Below are positions 34,552 to 45,484 of a DNA stretch of 64,000 nt, piece by piece (the stretch's first letter is position 1; each line of letters begins with the position of its first letter). This DNA is from Erythrophleum ivorense (lineage: Eukaryota > Streptophyta > Magnoliopsida > Fabales > Fabaceae). The position numbers were made by a program, and so were the translations under genes. The stretch is taken from contig JAIUCV010000101.1 of the NCBI GenBank assembly GCA_026724425.1, positions 3,342,064 through 3,406,063 of the forward strand, read 5' to 3'. Under the pieces are notes generated by a model. The model had not been told where the DNA came from. It made no database searches and saw only the letters and a program-made list of their open reading frames with translations.

Positions 34552-34880
34552 CGCGTCTTCTCCAACGTTCGCTCAGCTCTTGAAAAACGACGAATATCAA
34601 GATGCCGGTTCCTGGACGTAACCAGCATCACGTTGATGTTGATGTGGATCTCGTCTAGCCGGACTGATCCGTAGCGTTCATTCTCTCGTTCAATGATCTC
34701 ATTTACAGCGTGAAGATTCGCCGGAAGTTCACGTGAAAGCGCATCCCTTCAGATCCCATCATCGGAGCTTCGTCGGAAAGGATTTTCTTTTCCAAGACGA
34801 AGACGCTCCTCAACAAAATCTCCGGTGAGGCTCGAGATGGGGAGATACTGGCCGTGCTTGGAGCGAGTGCACTAGCCTGA
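34552..34880 (+). pseudogene. ABCG half-transporter, 5' fragment
   Basis: Reading across stops in one frame gives the N-terminal region of an ABCG (WBC) half-transporter of the ABCG1/2/6/16/20 group: SSPTFAQLLKN, then FILSFNDLIYSVKIRRKFT, then SKTKTLLNKISGEARDGEIL and AVLGAS. The reading stops exactly at the Walker A motif, where GASGSGKST of the family is replaced by GASALA and TGA. At least four in-frame stop codons interrupt it (after GSWT, DLV, PD and KFT). Nothing of the nucleotide-binding core or membrane domain follows; a transposon terminus begins at about 34967. No ABCG gene is remembered at this location in Arabidopsis. Confidence 0.78.
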
Positions 34881-34966
34881 CGCCGTCATGTCGGGTCGTC
34901 TTGTTGGTGAATGAGGAGGTTTCCTATGGGGAGAAAATCATTAGCGTCGAACTGGTTTAAACGCGG

Positions 34967-35399
34967 CGGTTGCTGTTGTTGGAGTTTGCAGAAATGGGAA
35001 TTTATGGTTAAACGCATAATTAAAGGCTAGATTAGTTCACCCGCTACTATCCACAAATGCAGCTTTTGCGGGAAGTAGCGGTTATTGACGTTTGACAACA
35101 ATCACCACAAACGTTTTTTGCCGCTTCAAACCGCTCCAGATCCTCAAGATTTCTTAAAATCAAAAGTTCATTTCTAACAGCGTTTGCGATTGCGGGCGGT
35201 TGCGGATGGATAATTAAAAAAAAAAAGCACAAATTTATTTAAAATCAGAAAAGAAATAATAATAAAGATTTAGATATTATAATCATAATAAAAATGAAAA
35301 TATTAGGTATTTTTTGGTAAAATTCATTAAAAACATATCATAATTTTATATTTTTAAGTTATGGAAATTAAAGTTCTCTTCATAAATATTCACTTCATA

Positions 35400-35467
<68 letters not shown>

Positions 35468-35840
35468 ACACATAAAATGGTAATCTAAATTTAATTTCCA
35501 CAGTAAATTTTAATAGAAATCACATTTTTATCAAAATTATAGAAATTAAAAACTTAACATAAGTATTATATACATATTATTTTTTTTGTTTTTTTATTAT
35601 TAATTTTGCTGAAATATTGATTTATAATTGTTCAATATAATATAGTTTTGATGTTTTATAATTATAAAATGTGTTTATATTGTTAATTTATTGTTTAACC
35701 GCTATTTTATCCTCTGGTTAACCAGTCAAAAATATTCCGCAAACGCATCCGCTTTCAATCGCTATATCAGTCGTACAAACAGCTTAATTACGCGTTTAAC
35801 CATAAACTCCAACTTCCGCAAACTCCCTCAACCGCAACCG
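34967..35840. mobile_element. non-autonomous DNA transposon with ~56-bp terminal inverted repeats
   Basis: The left terminus (34967-35024: CGGTTGCTGTTGTTGGAGTT ... TTTATGGTTAAACGC) and the right terminus (35785-35840, in reverse complement CGGTTGCGGTTGAGGGAGTT ... TTTATGGTTAAACGC) are inverted copies with scattered mismatches. Subterminal GCGGTTGCGG motifs also occur near 35190. The interior is AT-rich, contains a long pure (AT) microsatellite at about 35402-35462, and has no coding sequence. No clear target-site duplication was found, so the superfamily is not assigned. Confidence 0.72.
35402..35462. repeat. (AT)n microsatellite
   Basis: About 30 uninterrupted AT dinucleotides inside the inverted-repeat element. 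Confidence 0.95.
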
Positions 35841-36030
35841 ATGATTATTTTTTTTTTTTTAATCTCTGATAGGACAAGAACAAATAATATATGTAGTGAA
35901 TTTACAAGAACAAACTCGAGATTGCCAATCCTAATCCGCCGGTAGAACAAGTTGGCACATTGGGATTGTTGCAAATAGTTTAAACTTTAAAGGGTAGGTA
36001 AATCAGAGTAACATAAAAATACTCCCATGA

Positions 36031-36340
36031 CTAACAAAGTTTTCCAAAGACTAGCTCCTGATACATGGTAGTCGCTTCCACTACCTTCTTCTCGCATTTC
36101 TCCGATTTTTCTCTCTGGATCACGTCCGAGAGGTCTTGAACCACTTCTGACATTATTGGCCTGAGCTCTGGTTCCGACTGTCACACTATTTCAGGTGTTA
36201 GAATTAGACAACATGCGTATATAATCTAATATTCGCTTACTTATAATATCACGTCAGCAAACTGTGACAGGGACTTGGCCAGATTGAGAGATGGGTCGAC
36301 CATCCTAGCCAATGCGTCGATCGACATCATGCAGCTGCGG
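36031..36340 (-). pseudogene. remnant of a STRUBBELIG-receptor family kinase 3' end (SRF1 position)
   Basis: Two exon remnants on the minus strand match the kinase C-lobe end of SRF receptors. About 36335-36245 reads QLHDVD, then after a 4-base insertion (CGAC) ALARMVDPSL and AKSLSQFADVI. About 36184-36031 reads SEPELRPIMSEVVQDLSDVI, then QREKSEKCEKK and a stop at 36031. The RCVQ junction is garbled and the intron ends are lost. Nothing upstream (LRRs, membrane segment or kinase N-lobe) survives. The place between SCAMP3 and LIP1 is where SRF1 (At2g20850) stands in Arabidopsis, so this is the local orthologue nearly deleted and not an insertion. Confidence 0.8.
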
Positions 36341-36538
36341 GAGTTTGATTTTTGAAAAGAAAACAAAAGAGCTTCTGGTGACCATTTGAAATGTAATGGG
36401 CCTTGCGCATACTAGAGAAAGGCCCAAACGAGACCCTCTCACAGAACTGGCGGTTTCACCATCACCTTAAAAAAATAAAAATCGTTGCCGTCACTCCGGT
36501 GGTGAGATCCGAAATCGGGACTTTTCTTTCTCACAGAG

Positions 36539-37909
36539 ATGCATTCCCGCTCCGCCCTTCTCTCCCGATTCCTTCGTCCGGCGTCGAGGTACTTCTCTTC
36601 TTCCTCTCCGGTAACCCCCGTCACCGTAACGCAATCCCCTAGGAACCTTGAGGCTCTTCGAGCGCGGCTGGCGGATGAGTCGCCTTCCCTCACCGATTTC
36701 ATACACGGAGGAGATATTACCTATTCCGTGGAGGTCGGGACCAAGAAGAAGCCCCTCCCCAAGCCTAAATGGATGAAGGAGTCTATCCCCGGGGGCGAGA
36801 GGTACGTCCAGATCAAGAAGAAGTTGAGAGACCTTAAGCTTCATACCGTCTGCGAGGAGGCCAAGTGCCCCAACCTCGGCGAGTGCTGGTCTGGTGGCGA
36901 AACTGGAACTGCGACGGCCACCATTATGATCCTGGGGGACACATGTACACGCGGCTGCAGGTGAATTGAATTCATCATCATCACTTTCTCCTCTTAAATC
37001 ACCAAATTCCTTGATCTCGGTTCCCATCGCAGGTTTTGTAATGTCAAGACATCGCGTACACCTCCGCCGCCTGACCCAAACGAACCTAACAATGTGGCTG
37101 AAGCAATCGCATCCTGGGGGGTGGATTATGTGGTGATCACCAGCGTAGATCGCGATGATTTACCTGATCAGGGGAGTGGCCATTTTGCAGAAACTGTACA
37201 GAGATTGAAAGCATTGAAGCCGGAGATGTTGATAGAAGCTCTAGGTAATATTATTATATACCTAATAGTGTGGGAATTTGATCATCATGAGTTTGAAGTT
37301 TGAACCTTGTTGTTGATTTTTCATGTCATCTAGTTCCTGATTTCCGTGGAGATGGTGCATGTGTTGAGAAGGTGTCCAAGTCAGGGCTTGAGGTCTTTGC
37401 CCACAACATTGAGACAGTTGAAGAGCTTCAGAGTTTTGTGCGGGATCATCGCGCTAACTTTAAACAGTCGCTGGATGTGCTTAGGATGGCGAAGCAGCAT
37501 GCACCTTCGGGGACCCTAACAAAGACCTCAGTAATGCTGGGATGCGGAGAGACCCCTGACCAAGTCTTGAAGACTATGGAGAAAGTGAGAGCAACAGGGG
37601 TTGACGTCATTACATTCGGGCAATATATGCGACCCTCTAAGCGTCACATGCCGGTAGCTGAGTACGTGACACCAGAGGCCTTTGAGAGGTATCGGCTTCT
37701 TGGCATGGAAATGGTAATGCTCCCTTCCTTTCAAGCTTTTTTTCTCTACTAATAGATTAGTGGAGAAGGCTAAATGGAATTTGGTAATACAGGGTTTCAG
37801 GTATGTAGCTTCAGGGCCTATGGTGAGGTCGTCGTACAAAGCTGGAGAGTACTACATAAAGTCCATGATAGAGGCTGATCGAGTTGCTCCTCCTTCTTCC
37901 TCCCCATAG
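36539..37909 (+). CDS. LIP1: mitochondrial lipoyl synthase (LIP1)
   Basis: Radical-SAM enzyme that inserts two sulfurs into protein-bound octanoyl groups to make lipoate in mitochondria. Exons 36539-36960, 37033-37244, 37334-37713 and 37793-37909 give 376 residues, the family length. The Arg/Ser-rich start MHSRSALLSRFLRPASRYFS is a mitochondrial presequence. Both [4Fe-4S] sites are intact: the auxiliary cluster CEEAKCPNLGEC (Cys 105, 110, 116) and the radical-SAM motif CTRGCRFC (Cys 136, 140, 143), the latter spanning intron 1. GDHxxxxx-region ETPDQVLKTMEKVRATG and TFGQYMRPSKRHMPV are also conserved. Matches At2g20860. No lesion seen. Confidence 0.97.
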
Positions 37910-39273
37910 AAGATATGTGAATCCTTTCACTGTATTGATTTGTTTATTCTGCGGGTAAGCCATTCACAACAATGATGAGAAAATGTATTACTCTTATTGT
38001 CCAATCTCCCATGTGTGTCTACTCTCTCTATCTCCATCCTTGTCATTCATTCTGGATTGCTTCATCTTTCTCTGATATTTACTACTATGCTCTTTCCAAA
38101 TGCATCTACCCCTGCCGTCGAGCTCAGTTGTTTAGTTGCGGGGACTATTCACTGACTCAATGACCCCTTTTTGTAATTGTAGATCGTCGAATGAAGAAAC
38201 TACAGAAAATCATTTGTCTATCTTTTGTTTTAATTTTGAGAAGGCTTACGCAATTCATGTGCCTTTTTTTATTTTATTTTTAGATTGCTGCTCATTAATT
38301 AACTATGTGATCATCGAAACCACCGTTAAGACTTGGCGCAGGCTGAACAATGAACGTCGGGACATCCTCTCTGGGCATCAACACCGACAACTCCATCTGT
38401 GACTTATTCTTACATTAATAAAACGAGCGGAAGACATCAGAGATTTGCTTTGTTGTACTTGGGATCTCATAGTTGACAAAGAAACCTTGGCTTTTCGGTG
38501 TTGGTTGAATTTGTTTCTGCGTTTCTTCGTTTCATCATCCTTGAGATACCACTGAGTGCGTCTACATTACAATTGATTAGGTTTTCGGATTGATTTCTTA
38601 TACAGCGTCTTGGGCTGGCTCTGTGCCTCTGCTAAACCACGTGCCATGCTTTGGCTCTCTTACTCCTTGCACACCGAAAAGCCAAGGTTTCCTTATCAAT
38701 TTGTTTTAACTTTTAACTAAGATGGGACTTATGAGAAATCCATTCTTCGATCCACCCAGACTTTTTGGTTGCTTTGTCCTGGCCAGACAGTGGCTTCCGT
38801 TATCCCTTTTGCATCAGCGTCTCATATGGTTATGATTGGGTTTAAAGTTTGGTCATTCATTGTCGAGATCGAGAGAATAAGCGATTTGGTTATCTTTTGT
38901 CTAGGCATCACAAACTTAACTTTGATGTTTTGCTTTGCTTTGCGTTTCTGCATCTAATCTTTTGTCATCAGTAGTATGTACTGCTGATTGTAGGAATACA
39001 TGTATCTGGAAAAACATTTAATATAACGGTATGTAAACAAATGCTCTAGATTTCCTCTGACGACATAAACTGTAATGAACATGACACAAGATTCTCTCTT
39101 CTTTTTTCAGCAGATATAGAGAGATGCGGGAAGAAATAGAGATGGCAAACATATGACTCTAACGTAAAGGCTAGCAAACCAGAAGGTTACATATCAAACC
39201 AAGACTCAAGACACCAAAACAGACCCTTTTGCATCTAAGAAATGCTTATTTGTTGACTGATTAAAAAGAAAAC
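37910..39273. other. intergenic with an inverted repeat
   Basis: 1.36 kb between convergent genes LIP1 and the cell wall protein. It holds LIP1 3' UTR and AT-rich DNA, and a strong 29-nt inverted repeat (see separate entry). I find no coding sequence with family similarity. Confidence 0.4.
38473..38699. repeat. 29-bp inverted repeat with a 169-nt loop (possible hairpin RNA or small foldback element)
   Basis: Left arm 38473-38501 and right arm 38671-38699 are reverse complements over 29 bases with two mismatches; the core ACCTTGGCTTTTCGGTGT is perfect. Sequence outside the arms does not pair. No target-site duplication is visible. It could be a young small-RNA hairpin or a residual foldback element. 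Confidence 0.6.
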
Positions 39274-39702
39274 TCAGGGTAGTGGCACTGGTGGAACTTG
39301 GCCGTTGGTTCCAGCGCCAGCTCCAGTGGTCGGGGTTGGAGCTTCAAAACCGGGGTTTGGGACAAGCGTATCATCGCCACCAGGGAGTTGGGTGCGGGTT
39401 CCAGCCCCTTGTCCACCACCATATGATGGGATAGACCCACCAGTAAGGGGAGCTCCGGTGACAGGATTGTAAGGGAAGAAGGGCTTCTTACATTTGGGAG
39501 GAAGCAAGAACCTTCCGATTCCGGGAATGAGAACAGTTGGTTTGGGCTCAATGGTGACAAGAAAGTCTGGGTGTTTGACATCAGTGGTCTTATGGGACTT
39601 GGGAGTGTGACGCAGTCCGCTCACTTGCTCTGCAGATCCAAGCAGTAGGCTAAGAAGCACAACAGTGACTGCGGCTGCGGGTGTGAGCAGGGACGAAGCC
39701 AT
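39274..39702 (-). CDS. putative cell wall protein (At2g20870-like)
   Basis: 142-residue single-exon secreted protein. A signal peptide covers about residues 1-29 (SSLLTPAAAVTVVLLSLLLG) with a cleavage site near SAEQVSG. The mature part has a Lys/Pro region (FLVTIEPKPTVLIPGIGRF), the motif LLPPKCKKPFFPYNPVTGAP and a Gly/Pro/Thr-rich C-terminus ending VPPVPLP. This matches the small proline-rich cell wall protein precursor family found at At2g20870. There is no catalytic domain, so a structural or signalling role in the wall is inferred. Confidence 0.85.
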   Translation of the reverse strand: MASSLLTPAAAVTVVLLSLLLGSAEQVSGLRHTPKSHKTTDVKHPDFLVTIEPKPTVLIPGIGRFLLPPKCKKPFFPYNPVTGAPLTGGSIPSYGGGQGAGTRTQLPGGDDTLVPNPGFEAPTPTTGAGAGTNGQVPPVPLP

Positions 39703-40314
39703 TTGTTTTTATTGGAAACGGTAAAGATGAATTGGTCGTGTGTTTGTTTGTTTGTTTGATCTTGTTCAGAGGTAAGGCGTGTGTGTGTGTATATAGTGAA
39801 TTGTTGAGCTAACTGTGGAAACATTTAACGAATGTGAGATGATATGGTTGAAAATAATAGATGCTGTGTAACAAATGGGTAGAGACTAGAGAGAGTGGAG
39901 TGTAGTTACTAGTTAGAGAGCCTCCAAAGTTTGGTGGCAACAACGTCGATACACGTACGTACAACGTGCCCTTTTAAATGTTCTTTGGTAAAACCCTTTT
40001 AAATATTATTATACTTTCTACAACTTTGGTTGTTGCAGCCTGAAATGCAGCCTTATGGCCCATATATATAATGCACTGGAAGAGCCCAATTAGTTCAGTG
40101 GCGGCTTCTCTCAGTTTTTGTTATCTCGTTTGTTTAAGATTTGGACCCTACTAAGTGGAGGAATGAGAGCACCAACCATATGAAGAAGAAAAAAGAAAGT
40201 AAAGGATGCATTTTATACGTACACATGGTCATGTACCCGGAGAAGCAAAAAGGAAACACAAAACGGTTGAATGCATAGAATTAAGCGTAGGAGAGGCTAG
40301 CTCATCAATCATCA
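39703..40314. other. intergenic between cell wall protein gene and EPF1
   Basis: Promoter of the minus-strand cell wall protein gene (TATA-like TATATAG near 39790 in minus orientation) and EPF1 3' UTR. Nothing else recognised. Confidence 0.4.
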
Positions 40315-40738
40315 TCATGGGACGGGGTAAGATTTGTTATTGCACATGCACTTATAAGCCATGGGACAAGTCTCAGCCTCTTCTATCGATGCACACACGA
40401 AGCTAACCATCACAAGACGGCATGGAGAGCATGAGCCACACGCGTGTGAGCAGTCCGGCAATCTAGACCCAGCCACCTGCACCGTGTCTGGCCTCCTCTG
40501 ACGCTTCAGTGTCCCCGTCGTCGTCATTCCCTCATGATGATGAGCTGCGCACGCACACAAACATGAACAAGTTAGACAGCTTGAAGATAGTGAAAGAGGT
40601 GGGGGAATTATATAAGAAGAGTGAGAGAGACTATATACGATACATACTTGGATAGGGGGGCGTTGAGAAATGCCTAATAGCAAATAGAGAGCCGAAGAAG
40701 CAAGAGATGAAAAGGACAAGGAGAAGAAGACACTTCAT
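40315..40738 (-). CDS. EPF1: epidermal patterning factor 1, stomatal development peptide
   Basis: Precursor of a secreted Cys-rich peptide that enforces stomatal one-cell spacing through ERECTA-family kinases and TMM. Exons 40738-40648 and 40544-40315 give 106 residues. Signal peptide MKCLLLLVLFISCFFGSLFA, then a short propeptide with GTLKRQRRPDTV, a basic processing region. The mature peptide begins about VAGSRLPDCSHACGSCSPC and has eight cysteines, the number expected for EPF1, ending MAYKCMCNNKSYPVP. Identity to Arabidopsis At2g20875 in the mature part is almost complete by recollection. It lies in the collinear position before ERF053. Confidence 0.95.
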
Positions 40739-42350
40739 GATATGTTTTGTGACTAGTAAAATTTTAAATTATAAGCGTGTGTGTGTGTCATGTACGGCGG
40801 AGAAAGAAGCTGTATATATGATATGTGGATCGTTAACATAGCGTTTAGGAAATTGAAGAGGCTCACGGTAGAGTAGAGGAGAGTCACATGGAAACAAGAT
40901 CGAACGTATGAAATGATATAAATTTCCATGAGATGTAGTAACTAGTAAGAGTTGAATCACAAGAATCGAAATCTAATTAAAAACTTGAACTTCATTCGTG
41001 CTGCTTTGGTGAGTGTCATGAGCTTCCTCTGTGCAAAACTGAAATACGTACTCTTGTGTGCAATCACCTTCAATTTGCCTTCTCTGGCCCTTCTTTTGTG
41101 TGACATCCATTAATGCCCCAATTAAATGTTCTTATTAAAAAGAAAGAATTGGGCATTTGTCATTTGATGAAAGGAGAGAGTGAGATTGCTTTTTGTTATA
41201 ATTAATGACTTCGGCGAGCCTCCTTTGCGGCATTTGATCTTAGATTTAGCTTTTTGTATCGGTTTGACCTTTTAGGTGTAAAATTTAGAAAACTATCAAT
41301 TTATTTTTCTACAAAAAGAAAATTGCAACCTTCACACCCAAAAAAAAAAAAAAAAAATCTACAATTATATTCTCACCCAATACATCAGTCACATCTGCGT
41401 AACTTCCAACTTGTTGTTTTAATTTCACACTCATATTACAACCTAAACAAAAAAATGTATACCTTTTGTTGAAAGAAGTGAGAAACTCGATCATTAGTTC
41501 GGTCCTCTTATTCATTCCTTTTAGAAGCTGATAAGCCTGATATCATGTTTTCCGTTAATGTTTAAGCCTATTAATGGTCAAAATAATTTATTAAAGATAA
41601 ATATTCAAATAATATGGCATGAAACATGAAGTATTTAAATTTGCGGAAGCGGATGCCACAATTTGGTATTTGGCACAAGCTAATGGTCACAATACGGAGC
41701 GTCGGAGCCACAACACTTTGTTCTCTCGGTGGTAAAAGGTTAAATAAATAGATCTTGCATGGGTTGATATTGCTTTCAAGAAGGTGTATAAGGATCAACT
41801 ATAAGTCTTTTTCCTCACATTCTGAATTAGAAACTCTTGTATGAGCCATATGTACTATATGATTGTACAACAAAACGATGATAGCTTTTGCAACTGACTG
41901 TTTTGAACTTGTGAAATTTTTACATCGGAGGAGTGAGTCAAGTGACTTGCATTTTTAGTACAATTGGAAGAATTTACAAAAAAAAAAGGACGTGTTTACT
42001 TTTTTTCTCTATCTCACGTTAATGAATACAAAGCGGACAAGTTCATTAATTATTCTTCAAATCTGGGATAGTTCATAACCACCTTTTTTACAATATTTCT
42101 GTTATTTAGCAAATAATTTGTGATATTTTTAAGTTGCAAATTTGCAATATGATAATCATACGGCGATCATATTTATATATCAGAATTTGTTGAGAAACAA
42201 AAAATTTAACCGTCGAGTGCCACTTCCTCTGCCCCATAACCGTGATCAAACTCCACTTTCTCCTACAAATTCCAAATCCTCTTTTTCCCCCATTATGAGC
42301 GATTCGTGTTTGAAGTGAGAGAGATACATACGATTCAGTAGAAGAAAGAT
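40739..42350. other. EPF1 upstream intergenic region
   Basis: 1.6 kb, AT-rich, with an A19 tract near 41340. It probably includes the EPF1 promoter (TG repeat near 40775-40790). I see no coding sequence or transposon ends. Confidence 0.4.
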
Positions 42351-43682
42351 ATGATGATTGGTTTTCTGTTTTGATGGCGGAAGGCCTCCAAGTGTAAGAG
42401 TGTGTTGAAGCAGCTTCAGTGTCGTCTAAGGCTGCTGAAGAACAAAAAATATGCCATTTCTTCACACTTGCGCCACGACATAGCGCAGTTGCTCCGCATT
42501 GGTGAACGAAACCGTGCTCTACATCGGGCTCAACATCTCTTTCTTGATGAGAATCTGATGTCCCTCTACCACTTGCTGCTTCACTTCTCCGACTTCATCC
42601 CCCTTCACCTCTCCTACATTCGGAGGCACAGAGAACTTTCTGATGGCATCAACGAAGCGGTTTCAACACTTATCTTTGCCTCTGCGAGGTGTGGAGACCT
42701 TCCTGAGCTACGCACCTTAAGGCTTGTTTTTGGGGAGCGTTACGGGCAACCCTTTGTGGCAACGGCTCTCCATCATCTGCCTGGAAATCGTGTCAACCCT
42801 CAGGGTTGTCGCTTGTTCTTCTTCTTCTCCTCTTTATTTTTATTTTTTTACCGAGCCATGCAAATTAAAACTATATATACTCCACATTGCAGATTAGAGA
42901 GACACTCTCCATTATTTCAGTATCAGATGATGCCAAGTCCAAACTGTTGGCTGAGATAGCAGCGGAGTATGGCCTTCGTCTAGAAGTTTTGGCACTCGAA
43001 TACACTCCCGAATTTCACAAACAGGTGAGTCTTTCTTTCATATTAAGATTTTTGAATCTTCTATACATCTTAACGTTGTGGGAGTCGCGAGTATAATATC
43101 ACGTACCTGTTTGGTGTGTGTGCGTAGGTAATAGACAGCGAGGAGGCAGAAGACAAGAAGGAAGTTATGGGTTACGATTTAACCATTGCTCAGCCGTGTC
43201 CATCGCGAGAGGCTGACAGCAAAGTAGAAGTGTATAAGTTCACTCTCACGGATGCCGATGTAGAGGAAAAACGAGAAGAGAGTCGTAGTAAAGCACCGAG
43301 GGATCAAAGAAAAGTATGTGATGGGGATGATTGCATAGAAGAGGAAGTGGTGGAAAAAGATCAGAAAGTATTCAGATTCAGAGAGAATAAAGAGAAGATA
43401 AGAGAGAGAAAGAGGCCAAGGAGGAGATCAAGATCAGCATCAAGCAGTCCAATGGCCAAAGACGTGGAATGTTGGAGGTACTACGAGGGGAGGAGAAGGC
43501 GTCAAAAGAAAGACTGTGGTCAATGTTACCATATAGTGTACAATGTGGCCGGATCAAAAGGGAAAAGGAGAAGGAGAAATAGGTTTAACGTACGGAAGCT
43601 AAGCATGTTCATCCTAAGTTTACCGACTACGATCAGATTGCTGCTCACTTTACTGCCCTTAGGAACCAACAACATTAACAGA
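42351..43682 (+). pseudogene. IST1-like (ESCRT-III regulator) gene, damaged
   Basis: The IST1/DUF292 domain, which modulates ESCRT-III and VPS4 at multivesicular bodies, is recognisable: KCKSVLKQLQCRLRLLKNKK, SSHLRHDIAQLLRIGERNRA, SARCGDLPELRTLRLVFGER, then LLAEIAAEYGLRLEVL. Three lesions are seen. (1) From the likely start at 42354, MIGFLF is followed by TGA at 42372-42374, where related proteins read FGWRKASKCK. (2) Exon 1 ends CCTCAG followed by GG, not GT (42804), and using the next GT breaks the frame into the good acceptor at 42893. (3) Near 43570-43590 the frame shifts: the conserved tail EAKHVHPKFTDYDQIAAHFT lies in another frame, with its stop near 43682. Exons 42893-43024 and 43128 onward are otherwise clean. 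A downstream start could still make a partial protein. Confidence 0.72.
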
Positions 43683-45484
43683 TGCCATGCCCTTGACCTT
43701 ATTCCCTCGCTCTTATTCTTTCAGACGAACAAAAAAGTATGATCCATTTATTACTCAGCCTGACAAAAAAAAAAAAAAAAAAACATGGGAACATAGTAAA
43801 AACATAGTTGTCCTTTTTTACCAGTCTAATTGAATCACCAATCACATTAGACTATACTACTTTTTTTTAATATAACTACTACTATATTACTTTTTATTTT
43901 ACACCTTCTTTTTAGGGATGCTAAATTATCAATGCAATGCTTCTTCTTAGGTTACGTTTGCTAAATGGACAGGAATATTGAAGGTCAAAGAGTTTAGTTA
44001 CTAAAGTCAACGTACGGCTTGACATAATAAAATCATGTTGTAGGAATCGACGCCCCTTCGAGCAGAGTTTATAGTTTTTTTTTTTTTGTCAGTAAAGAGT
44101 TTATAGTTTAACAACCTTTATTAATTTTTTTTTTAACTTGAGCAAGTTGATATATTTATATATCGTTCTTTTGGGTTAAATAAAGGGAGAAAACAGTAGT
44201 TTGGGATGGACGTTCGTTTGCATTCTTAATCAGTCTTACAGCTACCAATTAACTTAATAATAAGAAGAAGAAATTGTTATAGAATGATATGATCATGATG
44301 GACCACGTTAAAAATATCTTAACTGATAAGACTACTAAAATACTAATGGATAATAGATGTGTAAAACAAGTTTTTGGTTCAGGTTTTACGATTGGAAAAG
44401 TAAAGAGAGCTGACCCATTCCTTCACCGACTTTTAAGCTTTAAGCTGTTGACTTCTTCTGAATGACACGAACCCTTTTTGTGTCCTTTGTTTTTATTTCT
44501 TTCTTTCTTCTGCCGAAAGTTTAGGACTTCCTCTCCCCCACCTCCTTGCGTCCCCGTCATCCTCCTAATATGCACGGTTGATTTATTCAGCCCTCGACAG
44601 TCCATAAATGGAAATCAATATATCCTAGAGGATAATTTGATCGGGATTTCCAATCTTAGGCTAATAGGGGAAATATTTATATTTTTTTGCTAAAAAAATA
44701 TACAAATCCATTATCACAATAATTTACTTCAAGTTGTTTTCCGATTTGTGAATTTGTACTCAGTGTGTGTTAAAGTTATAGAGATGTATGCATGTGTAGG
44801 CCATTGGAATAACATGATATTTGGAAACATTCTAGTTTCAAGTTTGAATCGTTATCACGCTCCTACGAGACTAAAAAATATATTAAAATGGTACGTGAGA
44901 CAAAAATGAGATATTGTATGTATTGTTGATAATTGAGTGTTTCAGAACTTGGTCGGTTTTGTTTTTTTTTTTGTAGAGGTGGGGGTTTATATAAAACAAG
45001 AAAAATAAGAAATTAAGAAAAGTCAAAGCTGACTTTGACGACCACCTTTGAGAGAAGATGATAAGCCTAATTATAATTGAAATACAGGTGACGTCCAAAT
45101 CAATTGTTTCAGTCATCATCTCATGTCATCCTTAGCCGCGATTAGCCGACCATAGTATCATCAATTTGAGCATGAACATATTTATAATAAGAAAAAGATA
45201 GAATGTTTCACCGTCCAAAAAACAGAAACAGAGGAGGGCATGGTACGAACCTGGGAAAAGTTGGATATTTTGCGTAGTGATATATGTCAACATCTCAGTT
45301 AAGAACTAATGGGTTTGATATAAAGAGGAAAAACGATTTCGTAACCAACCACACAACACATCTCTCTTCCTCTGTTTTCCCAAAGACAAGAGGAAGCCAC
45401 CGATATATTCCTCTTCTCTCTCTTATTTTTTTTATATATTTCCACTGGATCAGAAACATTCTTACCTTGAAAGGATAGAGATAT
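43683..45484. other. ERF053 upstream intergenic region
   Basis: 1.8 kb of AT-rich DNA with poly-A and poly-T runs (about 43765-43782, 44075-44088). It presumably includes the promoter of ERF053. No gene or repeat was identified. Confidence 0.4.

Noticed and set aside
36491..37027. 178-codon minus-strand ORF over LIP1 exon 1
   Set aside because: Antisense shadow of the strongly conserved lipoyl synthase exon; Arg/Gly-rich with no domain.
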